In this document: positions 25,720-37,500 of the stretch, in pieces | How positions within the stretch are numbered: position 1 is the first letter of the stretch | Layout of the letters: every line of letters begins with the position of its first letter | Assembly (NCBI GenBank): GCA_905182975.1 | Contig: CAJJDM010000097.1 | Location: 266,532 to 330,531 of the forward strand | Direction: 5' to 3' | DNA: 64,000 bases | Source of the DNA: Paramecium primaurelia | Taxonomy: Eukaryota; Ciliophora; Oligohymenophorea; Peniculida; Parameciidae | Translations under genes and position numbers: made by a program | Notes under the pieces: generated by a model | Databases searched by the model: none | Told to the model about the DNA's origin: nothing | Seen by the model: the letters and a program-made list of their open reading frames with translations, nothing else

Positions 25720-26146
25720 ATGTAACAATTTGATACAGAATTTGGAAGATTGTTTTATTGCATTTATACATTGCATAAACGATAACTTATTAGTTAAGAA
25801 AGAAAAGGAAGATTGAAAGGTTTCTACTTTTATGACTGTAGATTTGCTCATAACAACAGATGATCGAATGGCTCCTTTATTAACTAATTTGAAATAATAT
25901 AATGAATAATAAGTGCATGAACACTTATTAATGATTGTAGATTCCCCTCATGATACAAATATCAAATAAGAATCTGAACCTTCTGATGAAAATTAATCAA
26001 CCAAATCCACTCGAACATTAAGAAATATTAAACCAAAAAACATTCATATTGAAAAGAGTACATTCAAATTGGCTGAAAAAAGTCCAGGCCCTTTGAGTAC
26101 AAGATCATCATAAAAAAGGACTTCATCATCCATTAAAAATTCTTGA
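25720..26146 (+). CDS. Small hypothetical protein, basic C-terminus
   Basis: 134 aa with one 22-nt intron (25820-25841, GTT donor, TAG end) joining GRLK to DLLITTDDRM. An alternative start at ATG 25832 inside the intron gives a shorter ORF. The spliced form is preferred because exon 1 is protein-like and the total closes in frame. The N-terminal half looks globular; the C-terminal half is Ser/Thr/Lys-rich. No motif recognised. Its start lies 56 nt from the divergent DEAD-box start, so the two genes must share a tiny promoter. Confidence 0.6.
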
Positions 26147-26183
26147 AAAAATATATATGATTTTAATAAATATAAATATAATT

Positions 26184-27106
26184 ATGAAATTAATTAAGAA
26201 GAAAGACATTTTTCAGAACATTAACACAGAATATGATATTTCTGCTTAAGTCTAAAGAAAATTACTAAATGGAAATGCATAATTCATTATTGATTTGGCC
26301 ATTAATTTAGAACTAAATTCATATTCTACAGTATCCTTAGCTATTCATTTATGTAATTATTTCTTTCATCATAAATGCTACTTACAATATGATAGATTTG
26401 TAAAATTATATATTTATAATAGATTGTTGCAGCTGCTTCTCTCTTATTAGCTTAAAAAATTAAAGATGGTGATCCAAGAATGAGAAAATTGTTAATCAGT
26501 TTTCACAAAATTATGTAATCAATTGAACAAACAAGAATGGCAAATGAGGCTTTAATGTAATCATTATAAAACAAACTCTGCATAGCTGAAAGCAGAATTT
26601 TAAAGGTAATTGAATATGAATTTGATATCAAATTACCAAATGATTACATTGAAGTAATATGTAAAAAATGTGTACCCAAAAAATTTGAAGAAGCCACTTT
26701 TCATACTCTCAAAATATTGATTCTGGATTCCTATAGAACTTATGCACCCTTAATGTTTCATTCATGGGTGATTTTGGTAGGCACTTTTTTAGTAGCATCT
26801 TCTTAATTTTCATATACTCCATACATGTCACCACCTCCTTAATTGAATATGCCACCAGTTACTAATGAAGAGGAAGCATATAAAATATGGCTTGAACATG
26901 TTGAAAGCGAATTAAGAGACTTTGAAATTAATAAACTCAATAATACAAATTCAAAATAGACAGAAAAGACCACAATTTTAAAATAAGAAGATTTGAAAGA
27001 CTTTCTCCTTGCCTTTAATGAAATGTTATTCTTAAATTAGAGTCCAGAATAATAACAATAATAACAATAATAACTTTAATCCTAGCAAACATAACAATAA
27101 TCATGA
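26184..27106 (+). CDS. Cyclin (cyclin K/L/T-like), poly-Gln tail
   Basis: 299 aa with one 23-nt intron (26400-26422). Residues about 20-150 form a cyclin box: STVSLAIHLCNYFF, then RFIVAAASLLLAQKIKD (the conserved helix-3 region) and ESRILKVIEYEFDIKLP. The second half has a helical region with HSWVILVGTFLVASS, as in transcriptional cyclins. The tail is a run of Gln encoded by mixed CAA/TAA codons. Similarity is best to cyclins that pair with CDK9/12/11 kinases in transcription and splicing; the exact class is uncertain. It starts 37 nt after the preceding stop. Confidence 0.82.
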
Positions 27107-28333
27107 GTTTTAATTTTTTGTGATCAAGAAATATCAATGCAATTTATCATTATAATCATTTTAATTAAAAACTCTTATTTTATATATTTATAAATTTCTC
27201 AATAACTAAGGTATTCAATTTTCTTACTTATTTAAAAGAATATAATACTTATTCTTTTTTTCTTATTACTTTCAAAGAATAATAAATTTTTAAAGGCAGA
27301 AAAAAAAAGCTTAAATTTAGCCTATTCTTAAGTTCTAAAATATTAATTATTTCATTTGAAGCTCTTACAATTTTATAAATGGAAAATTACCAATAGATCC
27401 TTTGTTTTATAGAAATAAAACTAAAAATACTCTTATCAATTGATTTAATTTTTTATCAATTGTATTTTTAATTTAAAGAGAATTTTAATTCAATTTAAAT
27501 TAAGCTTCAGAATTAGATATAATTTTAATGTTTCAATAATCTTATAACATTTGTAATTAAATTTTAAGACATAAAATAACAATAGTAATGAACTATTTAC
27601 TAAATTAAATAAATATGCTTATTTTGTTTAAAGTGATTATATTTTTACTCTAAATTTAAACAGAATATATAAGCTGTATATATTTGATTTTTTTCCAATT
27701 TAAAGTAAGTAATTTGATTTATTGTTTTTAGATATATGAGAATAAAAATTCATTTTGCAAAATTAATATATCTTTTATAATTAAAAATTATTTATTAAAA
27801 GATATAAATTTGATTTATTAAAACTTTGAAAATTGATTTTAAAGTAGGGAAATCTCAGGTGTTGTTTATTAGTACTATTTGGTTTTTCTTTTAAGTTTAA
27901 ATAAATAATGGAGTTAATTTGGCTCAATCATTCGTATGAATAAGTTAATTTCAACTTACCAATTTGATCTATGAATGGAACAACTTAATGTTATTGAGGT
28001 AAATTACAATAGATTCTGAAATTATCAGGTAGCAAACCTATGATTCTATAGATACAATTTCATTAACTTTGGAATTATAATAAATTTAATTCAGCTTCCA
28101 TTTATTAGATAATAATATACAAAATCTTTTTAATATATTAAGCAAGTCCTTAAATTAAAATATAACTCCTAACTTTACTTTTTTGTTGAAATTTTTAATA
28201 CTTAAATAAAATAAACAATGTAAAACAATGATTTTGGATTACTATGAATATCAAAAATATAATTTTTAACATTTATTAGTAATAATGAACATAATTAGTT
28301 TTGATAATATAATTTTTATTACTTATAAAACAA
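27107..28333. other. Long intergenic region
   Basis: 1.2 kb of very AT-rich sequence without an ORF or intron-exon pattern that I can defend. I looked for tRNA-like T-loops and found none. The segment near 27840-27960 is slightly richer in G/C than its surroundings, but no structure was established. Confidence 0.4.
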
Positions 28334-30173
28334 ATGGCATAATTATTTAAATAATGGACATTTTAGTTTCCTAACCCAATACATGAAGCAAACTATTAGG
28401 ATTTTCTCAATAATCAAAGGCTATTTTTTTAAGAGCATTATTTTTTAGTATAATGCTCTCCTGCTTTTTTGCAATGCTGGTGCTTATTGTTCAAAATTAA
28501 TCGGCTTATTTAGTTAGTTTTATGGCAGTTTTATTCATTTTACACATGGTATTTTTATTCTTTAGCTATAAACTTATTTATTGTTTAAAGTATATTATGA
28601 CAATCCTATATGCTTCATATGTATCAGCTGCTTTTTCATTAGCTTATATTGGATTTAATGTGTAAGAAATTATTTAATTTAGTCCACTCTATGACTTTGG
28701 AATAGCAAGTGGTATATTGTTCAGCTGTGTTTTATAATATTGCGACAATAAGTTCAAAGTAGCATATGTTTTTATCACTAATTGGATGGCTTTAGCATTA
28801 TTTGTTCAGTTTGAACTTGATCAAATATAATACTTAGTATTTTCAATATCTATGTTTATTTTACTAAGTATCATGACATATTTAATTGAACATAATAGAA
28901 GATCATAATTTTTATTTAGTTAACAACTTAAAACATAAAAGTAAAGATTGAAATAAAATTTAGATCAATTTTATATGAGTTTTCAAATGATTCTTTATTT
29001 GCTATTATTTATAATGAAAAAACAAGAAGTTTTTAGCTTTCATTTGCTAATAAAAAATTTGAAATTTAATATAAGACTGATTTAAATGAAAACAATGTAA
29101 AAGATTTTTTAAGAAGTTAATAAATAATAAATAGAAATAACTAAAATTCAAATAGAAGTTTAAATAATAAATAAATACATAAATAAATCAATTTAGAAGA
29201 ATATTTATTTGATTTAATTTAATAAAAAGATGATTAGTTTAATCAAGAAAGATTTTAAATTGAAACTAATAATGGAAAAGAAAAATATTTAATTGATGTT
29301 TTGAAATTTGAAAATCATTAAACAGTCTTCTTTCTCTCAATTAAAGAAAATTAAGCAAAACTTTAAATAGAAAAATATGAAAAAAAAATAAAATACTTAA
29401 ATGAAATTTTTTAATCTGTGCTTATATTAATTGGTCATAGATTAGAAAGGTTATATAAATAAATACTAAAACTAAATGATAATCTTGGATAAAATAATGA
29501 ACTTATTAAAGAATAGTAATGCAATATTTAATATTCATTAATATATTTGAAAAATTATATGATTTACTTATAAAAAAGTAAAATGTCATTTTTAAAATAA
29601 TAATTTGAATTATTTATCATTGAAAAGTTAATAGGTGCTTTGTCTGAATATTTTCATCACTATAGTAAGTAATATAATAAATAATTCTAATTTATTTATT
29701 TGAGTGAAGTAGGATAATAATAGATATATTTAAATACGAGATTATTAACTTAACTATTAATGAATTGCTTTAATAAGATTTTAAAGATATCTGAACCTAG
29801 GAGCTGTATTTAATTATAAATTGATAGGAAATAAATATAAAATCAATATTAAAATGATAAAAATTATAACAGTAATCAACAGCTTTAATTAATGTAATTT
29901 TCTTACATTTTTGAACATAAAGATTAAATAGAAAATATAGAAACTCAGTTTTATTAATCAATTGATATAGATTCTTAAAAATCATTAGAAATTGAATGTA
30001 TTGTGAATCAAATCATTTTAAAGATCTTAAGTCCTTATAATTCTATCTAAACTAAAACCATTTATTAATAGAATTTTTCAAATCATCAGACAACATTAAT
30101 ATTTTATATTTATACTGATTAAACTCAATTAGATCCATCTTTTACTAAATATGTTGATTTATTAAATCTTTGA
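28334..30173 (+). CDS. Multipass receptor with sensor-histidine-kinase-like cytoplasmic part
   Basis: A predicted 605-aa protein if one T is restored in the seven-T run at 28424-28430; as given, the frame breaks there. A downstream in-frame ATG in the membrane part (near 28461) could also serve as start. The first about 210 residues hold six or seven hydrophobic segments. A 23-nt intron (28941-28963) follows the last one. The cytoplasmic part has a PAS-like stretch (SNDSLFAIIYNE), then YLNEIFQSVLILIGHRLERL, placed like a HisKA phospho-acceptor helix, and NTRLLTQLLMNCFNKILKIS, like an N-box. A clear G-box is absent, so kinase activity is doubtful. A degraded relative lies downstream. Confidence 0.6.
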
Positions 30174-30602
30174 TAATTTAATACAGCTATATAATTTACG
30201 ATATAAATTTCAATTTATACTTCAAATATCTTTATCTTTCAAATATATTTTTGCAATCTTAAACTTATTTTTATGAATCATTAATATTTAAATTAAGTTC
30301 TTTCTCAACAAAATTTTCAAATCAAAGTAACCAAAAAATGATTTAAACGAGAGTATAATTTTTATTATATTTGTAAGACTACATTAAAGATTCAATTTAT
30401 ATTTAAATAATCTTGTTTACGATTTAGCCATTTCAATTCACAATAACAAATTTGACCAAAAAATATTGTTAAAAACGATAATTGTATTATTTAATTCGTA
30501 TATTTGTTGTATTAATAATTTATAATATATATGTTTTATAATTTAATTAGAACGAATGATATTTTAATTTTTTGATAAAGATTTTGTAATAAATACATAA
30601 AG
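30174..30602. other. Intergenic spacer between receptor gene and its degraded copy
   Basis: About 430 nt of A/T-rich sequence. No ORF, RNA gene or recognisable repeat seen. Confidence 0.4.
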
Positions 30603-31336
30603 ATGAAAAAATTTTTTAACGGATGGACATTTTAGTTCTTTAACTAAATAAATGAAAAAAATTTTGACAATTATCAAAATAATCAAAGATTATTATTTTT
30701 TAGAGCATTATTAATTACTCTTATGTTACCTTGCATTTTTGGAATGCTAGTGTTTATAATTTATGATTAATCGACTTATTTAATTGCTTTGATGGCTGTT
30801 TTTTTCATACTACATATTGAAATACTATTCTTTAGCAATAAATTTAAAAATTGCTTAAAGCTTATTATATCCATTTTATATATTTGTTATGTATCAGGAG
30901 GAATCATATTAGCATATATAGGGATTCAAGTGTAAGAATATAATTAATTTTTAGTCCTCTTTATAATTTTGGAATTTCATCTGGTATACTGCACTCTTGT
31001 GTTTTATAATATAGCGATAGTAAATTAAAAGTGTTTTATGTTTTTATCACTAATTGGATATTTATAGGTATCTTTGTTCCATTTGAACTTTCATAAATTT
31101 AATATATAGTATGCTCATTATCTATGTTTTTTTATTGGGTGTCCATACATATTTATATGAACATATATTGTAAAATTGATAATCGATTTCCAAAAATCTG
31201 AATAAAACAAAAATGTAAATGAAAAAATTATAGATTTTTTTCACTTCTAAAGTTATTTCATTTTTTGCAAAATTTATTAATATTTTATATTTATATTGAT
31301 TAAACTCAATTCGATCCATCTTTTATAGTAAAAATA
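30603..31336 (+). pseudogene. Internally deleted paralog of the 28.3-kb receptor gene
   Basis: From ATG 30603 the sequence parallels the membrane part of the upstream gene closely (shared WTFQF, NNQRL, QSAYL/QSTYL, LAYIG and VFITNW positions). The membrane frame changes once near 30950 at the TTTAGTCC segment, then reaches TGA near 31199. Shortly after, at 31283-31330, about 45 nt again match the extreme 3' end of the upstream gene. The whole cytoplasmic domain (some 1.1 kb in the other copy) is missing between. This is the structure of a tandem duplicate that lost its signalling domain by internal deletion. A short membrane-only product cannot be excluded. Confidence 0.65.
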
Positions 31337-31444
31337 TTTTCACTTTAAATAACTAAATATATTTTACAAAAACACATCGATTATTGAATTATATTTTAAT
31401 TATTATTATTTTGCGAATTTAAATTTAGATTATATAAATTTTAG

Positions 31445-31732
31445 ATGATAAGATTAAAATAATAATAAGGTATTTATTCTTTATAGATATCAAAGCTTTT
31501 TCAAAAATTAAAGAGAAGACAAGAGGCTGAACATAGCTTACTATTTTAATAAAATATAGAGAATTAAAAATTAGTAGGAGTGCAAAAGCAAGAGAACGAG
31601 TACTTGTCAAAGTTCTAAAACAATGGAGCAGAAAATTTAATTGCTCTCATTATCTAAACAATATATATATAGTAGTTTTATCTCAACTCTTCTTGTATTG
31701 AGATAGGATTTCAGCTACTATAGACAGGGTGA
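31445..31732 (+). CDS. Small unassigned ORF
   Basis: 95 codons from ATG 31445 to TGA 31730-31732. It can be read with or without an 18-nt in-frame GTA...TAG segment that could be an intron. The sequence has a charged helical N-terminal half (KLFQKLKRRQEAEH) and a more hydrophobic C-terminal half. No family seen. It lies in a pseudogene-rich stretch and may itself be a fragment. Confidence 0.3.
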
Positions 31733-32155
31733 ATAAAAAAACCTGTTTTAAGGTTACTTTCTAAATTCATTAAAATTTAACTTATCTTCTAATTAAGCTT
31801 CTCTTTTTCAAGACTTTTTGCAAAGAAATGATAAAAATGTCCACATGTTTTTAGGATTATAATTTGTCTGTCAAATCGATTATTTAATTTTTTTGCTATA
31901 AAGTAAACTATAAAAATAATCGGAAAAATTGGATAGATCACAAGAAGATAGGTAAGATTCAATTTTTCGTTATCAAAAGCAGTTAATTTTAATAATCAAA
32001 TTCAATAACAATTTTTATTAACATTTAATAAATTTAATTAAAGATCATTTAAATATTTATCTGTAAACTTGGTTTTAATTTGAGTTCTTCAGGCTTAGGA
32101 CATATTACAAATAATTATGATAGATAGTGAAACCTTCCCTTTTTCTTTTCAGAAT

Positions 32156-32392
32156 ATGTCTTCTTACACTTAAGGATTTCAATATAAATCAATTCGAAGA
32201 ATTTATTCTGTAATTGTTCGAATACTCCATAATAAAAAGGTTATTGCAATTTATGTATTGTAAAATAAGGAAAAGGGAAGAGATTTTTTGAGAGTAGTCT
32301 TTGTTAAGGTTTTGATATAGTATATAAAAGATAATAAAGAGAAGATATTGAAATTTTCAATTCCATACATGAAATAGCGTTTTTAAAACTGA
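32156..32392 (+). pseudogene. ORF fragment, GAF-like pattern
   Basis: 79 codons from ATG 32156 to TGA 32390-32392. The segment RILHNKKVIAIYVLQNKEKG has the rhythm of the central strands of a GAF domain (K-V-I-A-V-L-Q-x-x-N-K-x-x-G), but flanking GAF features are absent. It could be a remnant of a signalling enzyme. This is a weak resemblance only. Confidence 0.25.
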
Positions 32393-33383
32393 ATGATGAT
32401 TATTAATTTATGAACAGATAATTATCAAAATATTTCAATTAATAGATGAATTAAACACTAAAAAATTGTTTAATAATACAATATGATATCATTAATTAAT
32501 TGAGGACTTTTGATAAAATGAATGGAATCTGAAAGAATTATTTAATCAATTTTTTTCAGACATTCAAATAATCCTGAATTTCTGAAGATAAATTTAAAAA
32601 AAGAATCGACTAGTATAAGTTAGAATTCAATCGAGATACATTAAATATTCACAAAAGTATGTTTTACTATTCAATCAAAAATTTATCAAAATGTAAGAAA
32701 CAAATTCTAAATTTATTAATGAATATTATTATTTGGATAAATAAAAATTTGTTTCCCCTTAGAAAAATTTTTATAATTTCAACTTGATAATTTTTTTGAT
32801 ATATTTAGATATTCTATCAAAATTAAATGAAAATTGAATAATTGAGACTTTTATATATATTTTTTATTACAGAATGTTTAAATCTAAAACAATGAAAATT
32901 GTTATCTGAACAAAAATTACCATAATGACATAGAATTTCAATTTAGCATGTAAATAATGTTATTATCAGATATAATAAAACCTAAAAATTATGTTATAAA
33001 ATTTCAGCAAAGACCTAACATATTAATAATTCTACGGAAAAAATAATAGTTTTTAACTAGAGACTCTAAAATTAAGTAGAAATTTGAACTTATCGATACA
33101 AATTTTAAATATAATTTGCTAAAATTTTGGAAATAGCTATTTTAATTGTAATTAGAATTTAATTCGATTTTGATTATAAAGGTCCAGATAATAAATCCAA
33201 GTTACTGTTAAAATTTTCATAATTTTTATTCTTATTGAAGTGGTTTACAATAAGTTTACAATAAATATAGAGGTTAGAGATTTGGATAAAATAATTAAGA
33301 AAAAAGGTAAAGGGAAAAAGTGAAGGAAAAGTGATGGAATTTGAATTTGAAAGTATAAATAATTAATTTTAATTAAAACAACA

Positions 33384-34467
33384 ATGCCAATTACGAGTAC
33401 TTCTCGATACCTTATTAAATAGATGATCTATTTTAAGAGTTACTCGCCTTTGAAGATCGATACTAAAAAGGGTCAGACAAATATGATGTGATTCAAAAAT
33501 TAATTGATTTATATGCTGTTTTAATAGAACATTATGACAGTATTCAAGTAATAAATAACATCGAAAGTAGGACCCAGTGGGATATTATTTCAATGAGAAA
33601 TTGTAATCATTGTTTGCATGTTAAAGAGCTTTGAAGACCATTCGTAAAATAAATCAAGATTAAGGTACATTTGTGCCTTTACATTCTCAAAGTTTGATTA
33701 TTTAAGAAATAAGAAGTATTGAAAATAGTTAAGAGAGTGCAAAAGCGAAAGTATGAATATAAAATAATAGAAAGTAAGTAGTGTGTGTAGAGTAGAAGAA
33801 GAGAGAACGATAGACAAAGGCAAAGATAGCTATGGAAATTTAAGATTAAATTGAATGCAATTAGAATAGTTTAGAAAATATGATAACAGGATATCAATAA
33901 ACTTAGAATTAAAATTTAAAGGTGATTGAAGAGGACTTAAAAAGACAAGATAACAATTTCTTATAACGAAGATAAAAAAGAGAGAGTAAAATTCCATATT
34001 GATAACAAGAAACTAATTAAATGAGAAGATCGAGTAGAATGTGTTCAACTAAATGCAGTACAGAAAGATTAGATGTTTTTGAAAGTTGTATAGAATTTTC
34101 AAATGGAGGATAAGAATAGATGAGAGAATTGAATAATACTAGATTAATGTAGTTTTTAAAAGAACAATCAGATAAAGTTAGTTCAGATAAAAATTAGTCT
34201 TAAGAGTCTGGATAGATGGAAGAAGTACAACCATTTGAAGATTTGAAAGTGGAAGAAATGGATGATATCGAAAATATTATTCCTCCAAGAAGACAAATAA
34301 GAGAATCATTATCTGAAGACATTATGGATTCTCCTCCATAATAATAAAGAAAGGTCAAATAATTTGGAATGATTGATAATAATGGAGATATGCTGTTATT
34401 GGAAGAAGAGCAGAATTTAATAAGTGATTTAAATATTGAATTAAACTATAAATAGAATGAAATTTGA
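33384..34467 (+). CDS. Hypothetical protein with helical N-terminal domain and acidic tail
   Basis: 328 aa from four introns: 33397-33422 and 33548-33570 (TAG ends), 33751-33774 and 33986-34009 (AAG ends). Starting at ATG 33384 and using the 26-nt first intron gives an uninterrupted helical domain (DLFQELLAFEDRYQKGSDKY, then DPVGYYFNEKL). The rest is Gln/Lys-rich helix followed by a Ser/Glu-rich tail. The later introns are multiples of three with an in-frame TGA, so retention would truncate the product. No family recognised. It is convergent with the glucan enzyme gene (52 nt between stops). Confidence 0.72.
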
Positions 34468-34519
34468 ATGAATTATTATTCATAATTGATATTTATTATT
34501 ATATGATTATTCATATCAC

Positions 34520-37500
34520 TCATTAGATGATAACAAAATTATTTATATTTCCATAGATATCATTATCTTTAAGATCATCATCTGTGCAAATCCATTCTCC
34601 ATCAACGTAGAATTTGTAACTATAATATTATTAATTTAATACTAATATTCTCCAGGAAGCAATTTCAGAGTAACATTCCATACTTTGGAGAAATGATCAA
34701 ATTTGAGTTTGTGTTTCTCCTTCCATTCATCAAATGAACCAGATACAGCTACTTATCTTGGTTACAATAATCTAGTGGATCGATACACAAATTAATGCAA
34801 TCTCAAATTGGATCTCTTTGCATGAGCTAGAATTCTTTCAAAATTCTTTAGTGTTTTGTCAGAATTAGAAAATACCTAGATATTTATTTTAAATTTCTTA
34901 CTCTTCCTTCTTCTTTTGTAAAAAGCTCTTGTTCTTTTAATTCTTTATAATCTTATTGAATTTGTCCAACCATTTATTAAACTAATTCCTTATCAATAAA
35001 GTTCTTATCAAATAACCTATAATATTCCTAAGCCCATGCTCTACTCACATCAGCAACATCGATGGCTGCATCAAAAGCATTTTTTCTAAGTTAAGAATAC
35101 TACTCTTAATTCTTATATAATTAAAGAGCTCTGTCTATAGCATAAAGGAAATTTCCTCGATTATAAGCATCAAAAATAAATCCTGATCCTTTTTGTTATT
35201 TCTAATCATATTCATGAACTGTGTCTCTTAAACCACCAGTTTTAAAAGCAATAACTGGAGTACTTCCAATAAAGAATTCATGTTAAACTATACCTCCAGG
35301 TTCAAATAATGATGGCATTAAACCAAAGTCACAACCAACATTCACTAAAGTACCATCCATAAAGAATGCAGATGGATCAGCCCAGAAATTTCTCGGATAT
35401 ATAGATTTTAATCTAATCATATTCTAAGCACAAAATGCACTGTATTCTTCTTTCATATCAGCAGGTCCTCCAACTAATATCTATACAGTGCCTTGACTTC
35501 TTTATATGAGTTCTTCTGCAACTTCCAAGATGAGATGTACTCCCTTTTATTTAGTGACTCTACCTACAAAACCTAGCACAACTATATGATTTTCAAGTTA
35601 GGAACAGCCAAAATATTTCTTTTGCAATTATTCTTTTGCTTTTAAATGATCATTATTTGTTTTATCCATTATTACTTTGAATCTTTATTCTCTTCTTATG
35701 CCATTAGGAAAGGCAAAAGGTAGAGGATGTTTTCTTAACACACTTGCTAATGGAGAGGATTCTAATAACTCATATTTATAGGATTAAGAGACTGTTCCCC
35801 AATTATCACATGTGATTAATGGGCATCTGGATGGATTTATAACTAAATTCTACCAGAATGGATCAATTAAGAAATCGTTAGGAAGTTCATGAATATAATC
35901 TAATGTTCCTTCATTTGGTTTAGGATATAGCCTTCCTTCATATAATGGATCCAAATTGTGGACAATGTGAAATGATTTCGTACCAACGAAGGCTTCTCCA
36001 TATCTTCTTATTCTAAGATATCCTGGAATTAACCCACAGAACCAATCGTTAGTGACAATTAATGAAGGGATAAGTTTAATTTAACATAACAATTCTAGAC
36101 ATCCTTTAGCATAGACTGTTAATTATTTCATAACATAACTAGCATCTTCCCCTGCATATGCAGAAGGGAAATATTGCTCATTATGTAACCAAAACAATCT
36201 TACTCCATTAAAAACTCCTTCAAAAACTCCCAAAATTACTTTTTCACCTTACAACCAAATTTCGATATTTCTAATGTGTTTGAATCCATCACTAAGAATA
36301 TATCCTGTATCCCCTTTTTTATTTCTATGATAATAAGGAGTGATCAAAATAACTTCTTCATTCATTTTAGCTAATTCTTATGTTAATTCATCTACCATAA
36401 CTCCCAATCCACCAGTTGTAGTCCATTTGCCTAATTCTGGAGTACAAAAACATATGGGACCTAATTTATTTAGATTAATTAATTGTTATAGTGTATCATA
36501 AAAAGGCAGGTTTTTGTCTTAAGTTCCAAGTATTGATTAAAAGAATGCAAATAATTTACATAATCTCACTTTATTTGATTAGAAATCCTTCATTGAACTA
36601 ATTAACCTATTTAAATCAAAGTTGTTTGGTTTAATCACTTAAGTATAATAGTGAGAAAATCCATTAATAAATTATTACAAAGAATTTAAGTTGTCTGTTA
36701 ATAATGTTAACTTATTTGCAGCATCATTACCATAAATAGTTAATGGTATTTTTGATTACATTTTTTATTACAATCTAATCAATGCACTTTTCTATGCTTT
36801 TTATTAGACCTCCTAAGAGTTACCCAAGATTTCAACACCCCAAATTTAAGATTGAAAGTTCTTTAAATGAACCTCTAATCTTGATGTCAAAAAGTTGCCA
36901 ATATAAAAATAGCTTACTTCTTCATTCTCCAATTCAGGATATGACCAATTTCTTAATCTTACAACAATGTTTGATCTCTCAGAATTAGGAAAATAATATC
37001 TTAAATTTCTAAGATTCATAAACATATCAATTTCACCATCATTAAAATTGATAGCAATTAATGCCATTTCATCTTTTGAATATCTAGCAAATGCTAATAC
37101 ATGTGTATGCCAACCATACATATGTTCAGCAGATAATGATACCATCTGACCATTTCTTAAAACTTTATGTTGTTTTCTCATTTATCGAATATGTATATAA
37201 TGTTTTCCAATCTATTATAAATCAAATCCAAATTATGGTCCTACTTCTCTTCTAAAATTCTCTTAAGCTGTTGCAATATTAGAAATATCCATCTACGATA
37301 AAGATGAACCACTTTACACTCTTATAGGTTAACCATTATTATTGGGTCTTGCAGGAGATTAAGCAATCTATAATTAAACTTAATGTGTTAATGTATTATA
37401 TCCAAATCCATAATCTTCATTAACTTATACATAAGATTCTGCTCTTTTGAGTGATCTCTATGGTGTTTTTTATTATGTTGGATCTTACAACTTTATTTCT

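Larger units (their letters stand above)
31337..33383. other. Gene-poor region with scattered ORF fragments
   Basis: No complete recognisable gene. It contains a 95-codon ORF (31445-31732), a 79-codon ORF (32156-32392), and a short stretch near 32075-32125 reading SSSGLGHIT, which vaguely recalls a histidine-kinase G-box. The last may be debris from the neighbouring receptor family. The rest is A/T-rich spacer. The final few hundred bases must carry the promoter of the gene at 33384. Confidence 0.4.

Noticed and set aside
28924..28985. Second homopolymer frameshift in the receptor gene at the TTTT near 28971
   Set aside because: A standard 23-nt intron (28941-28963, TAG end) accounts for the frame change.
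36846..37000. Apparent C-terminus or intron inside the glucan enzyme gene
   Set aside because: With TAA read as Gln the frame continues without a break into the GT5 domain.
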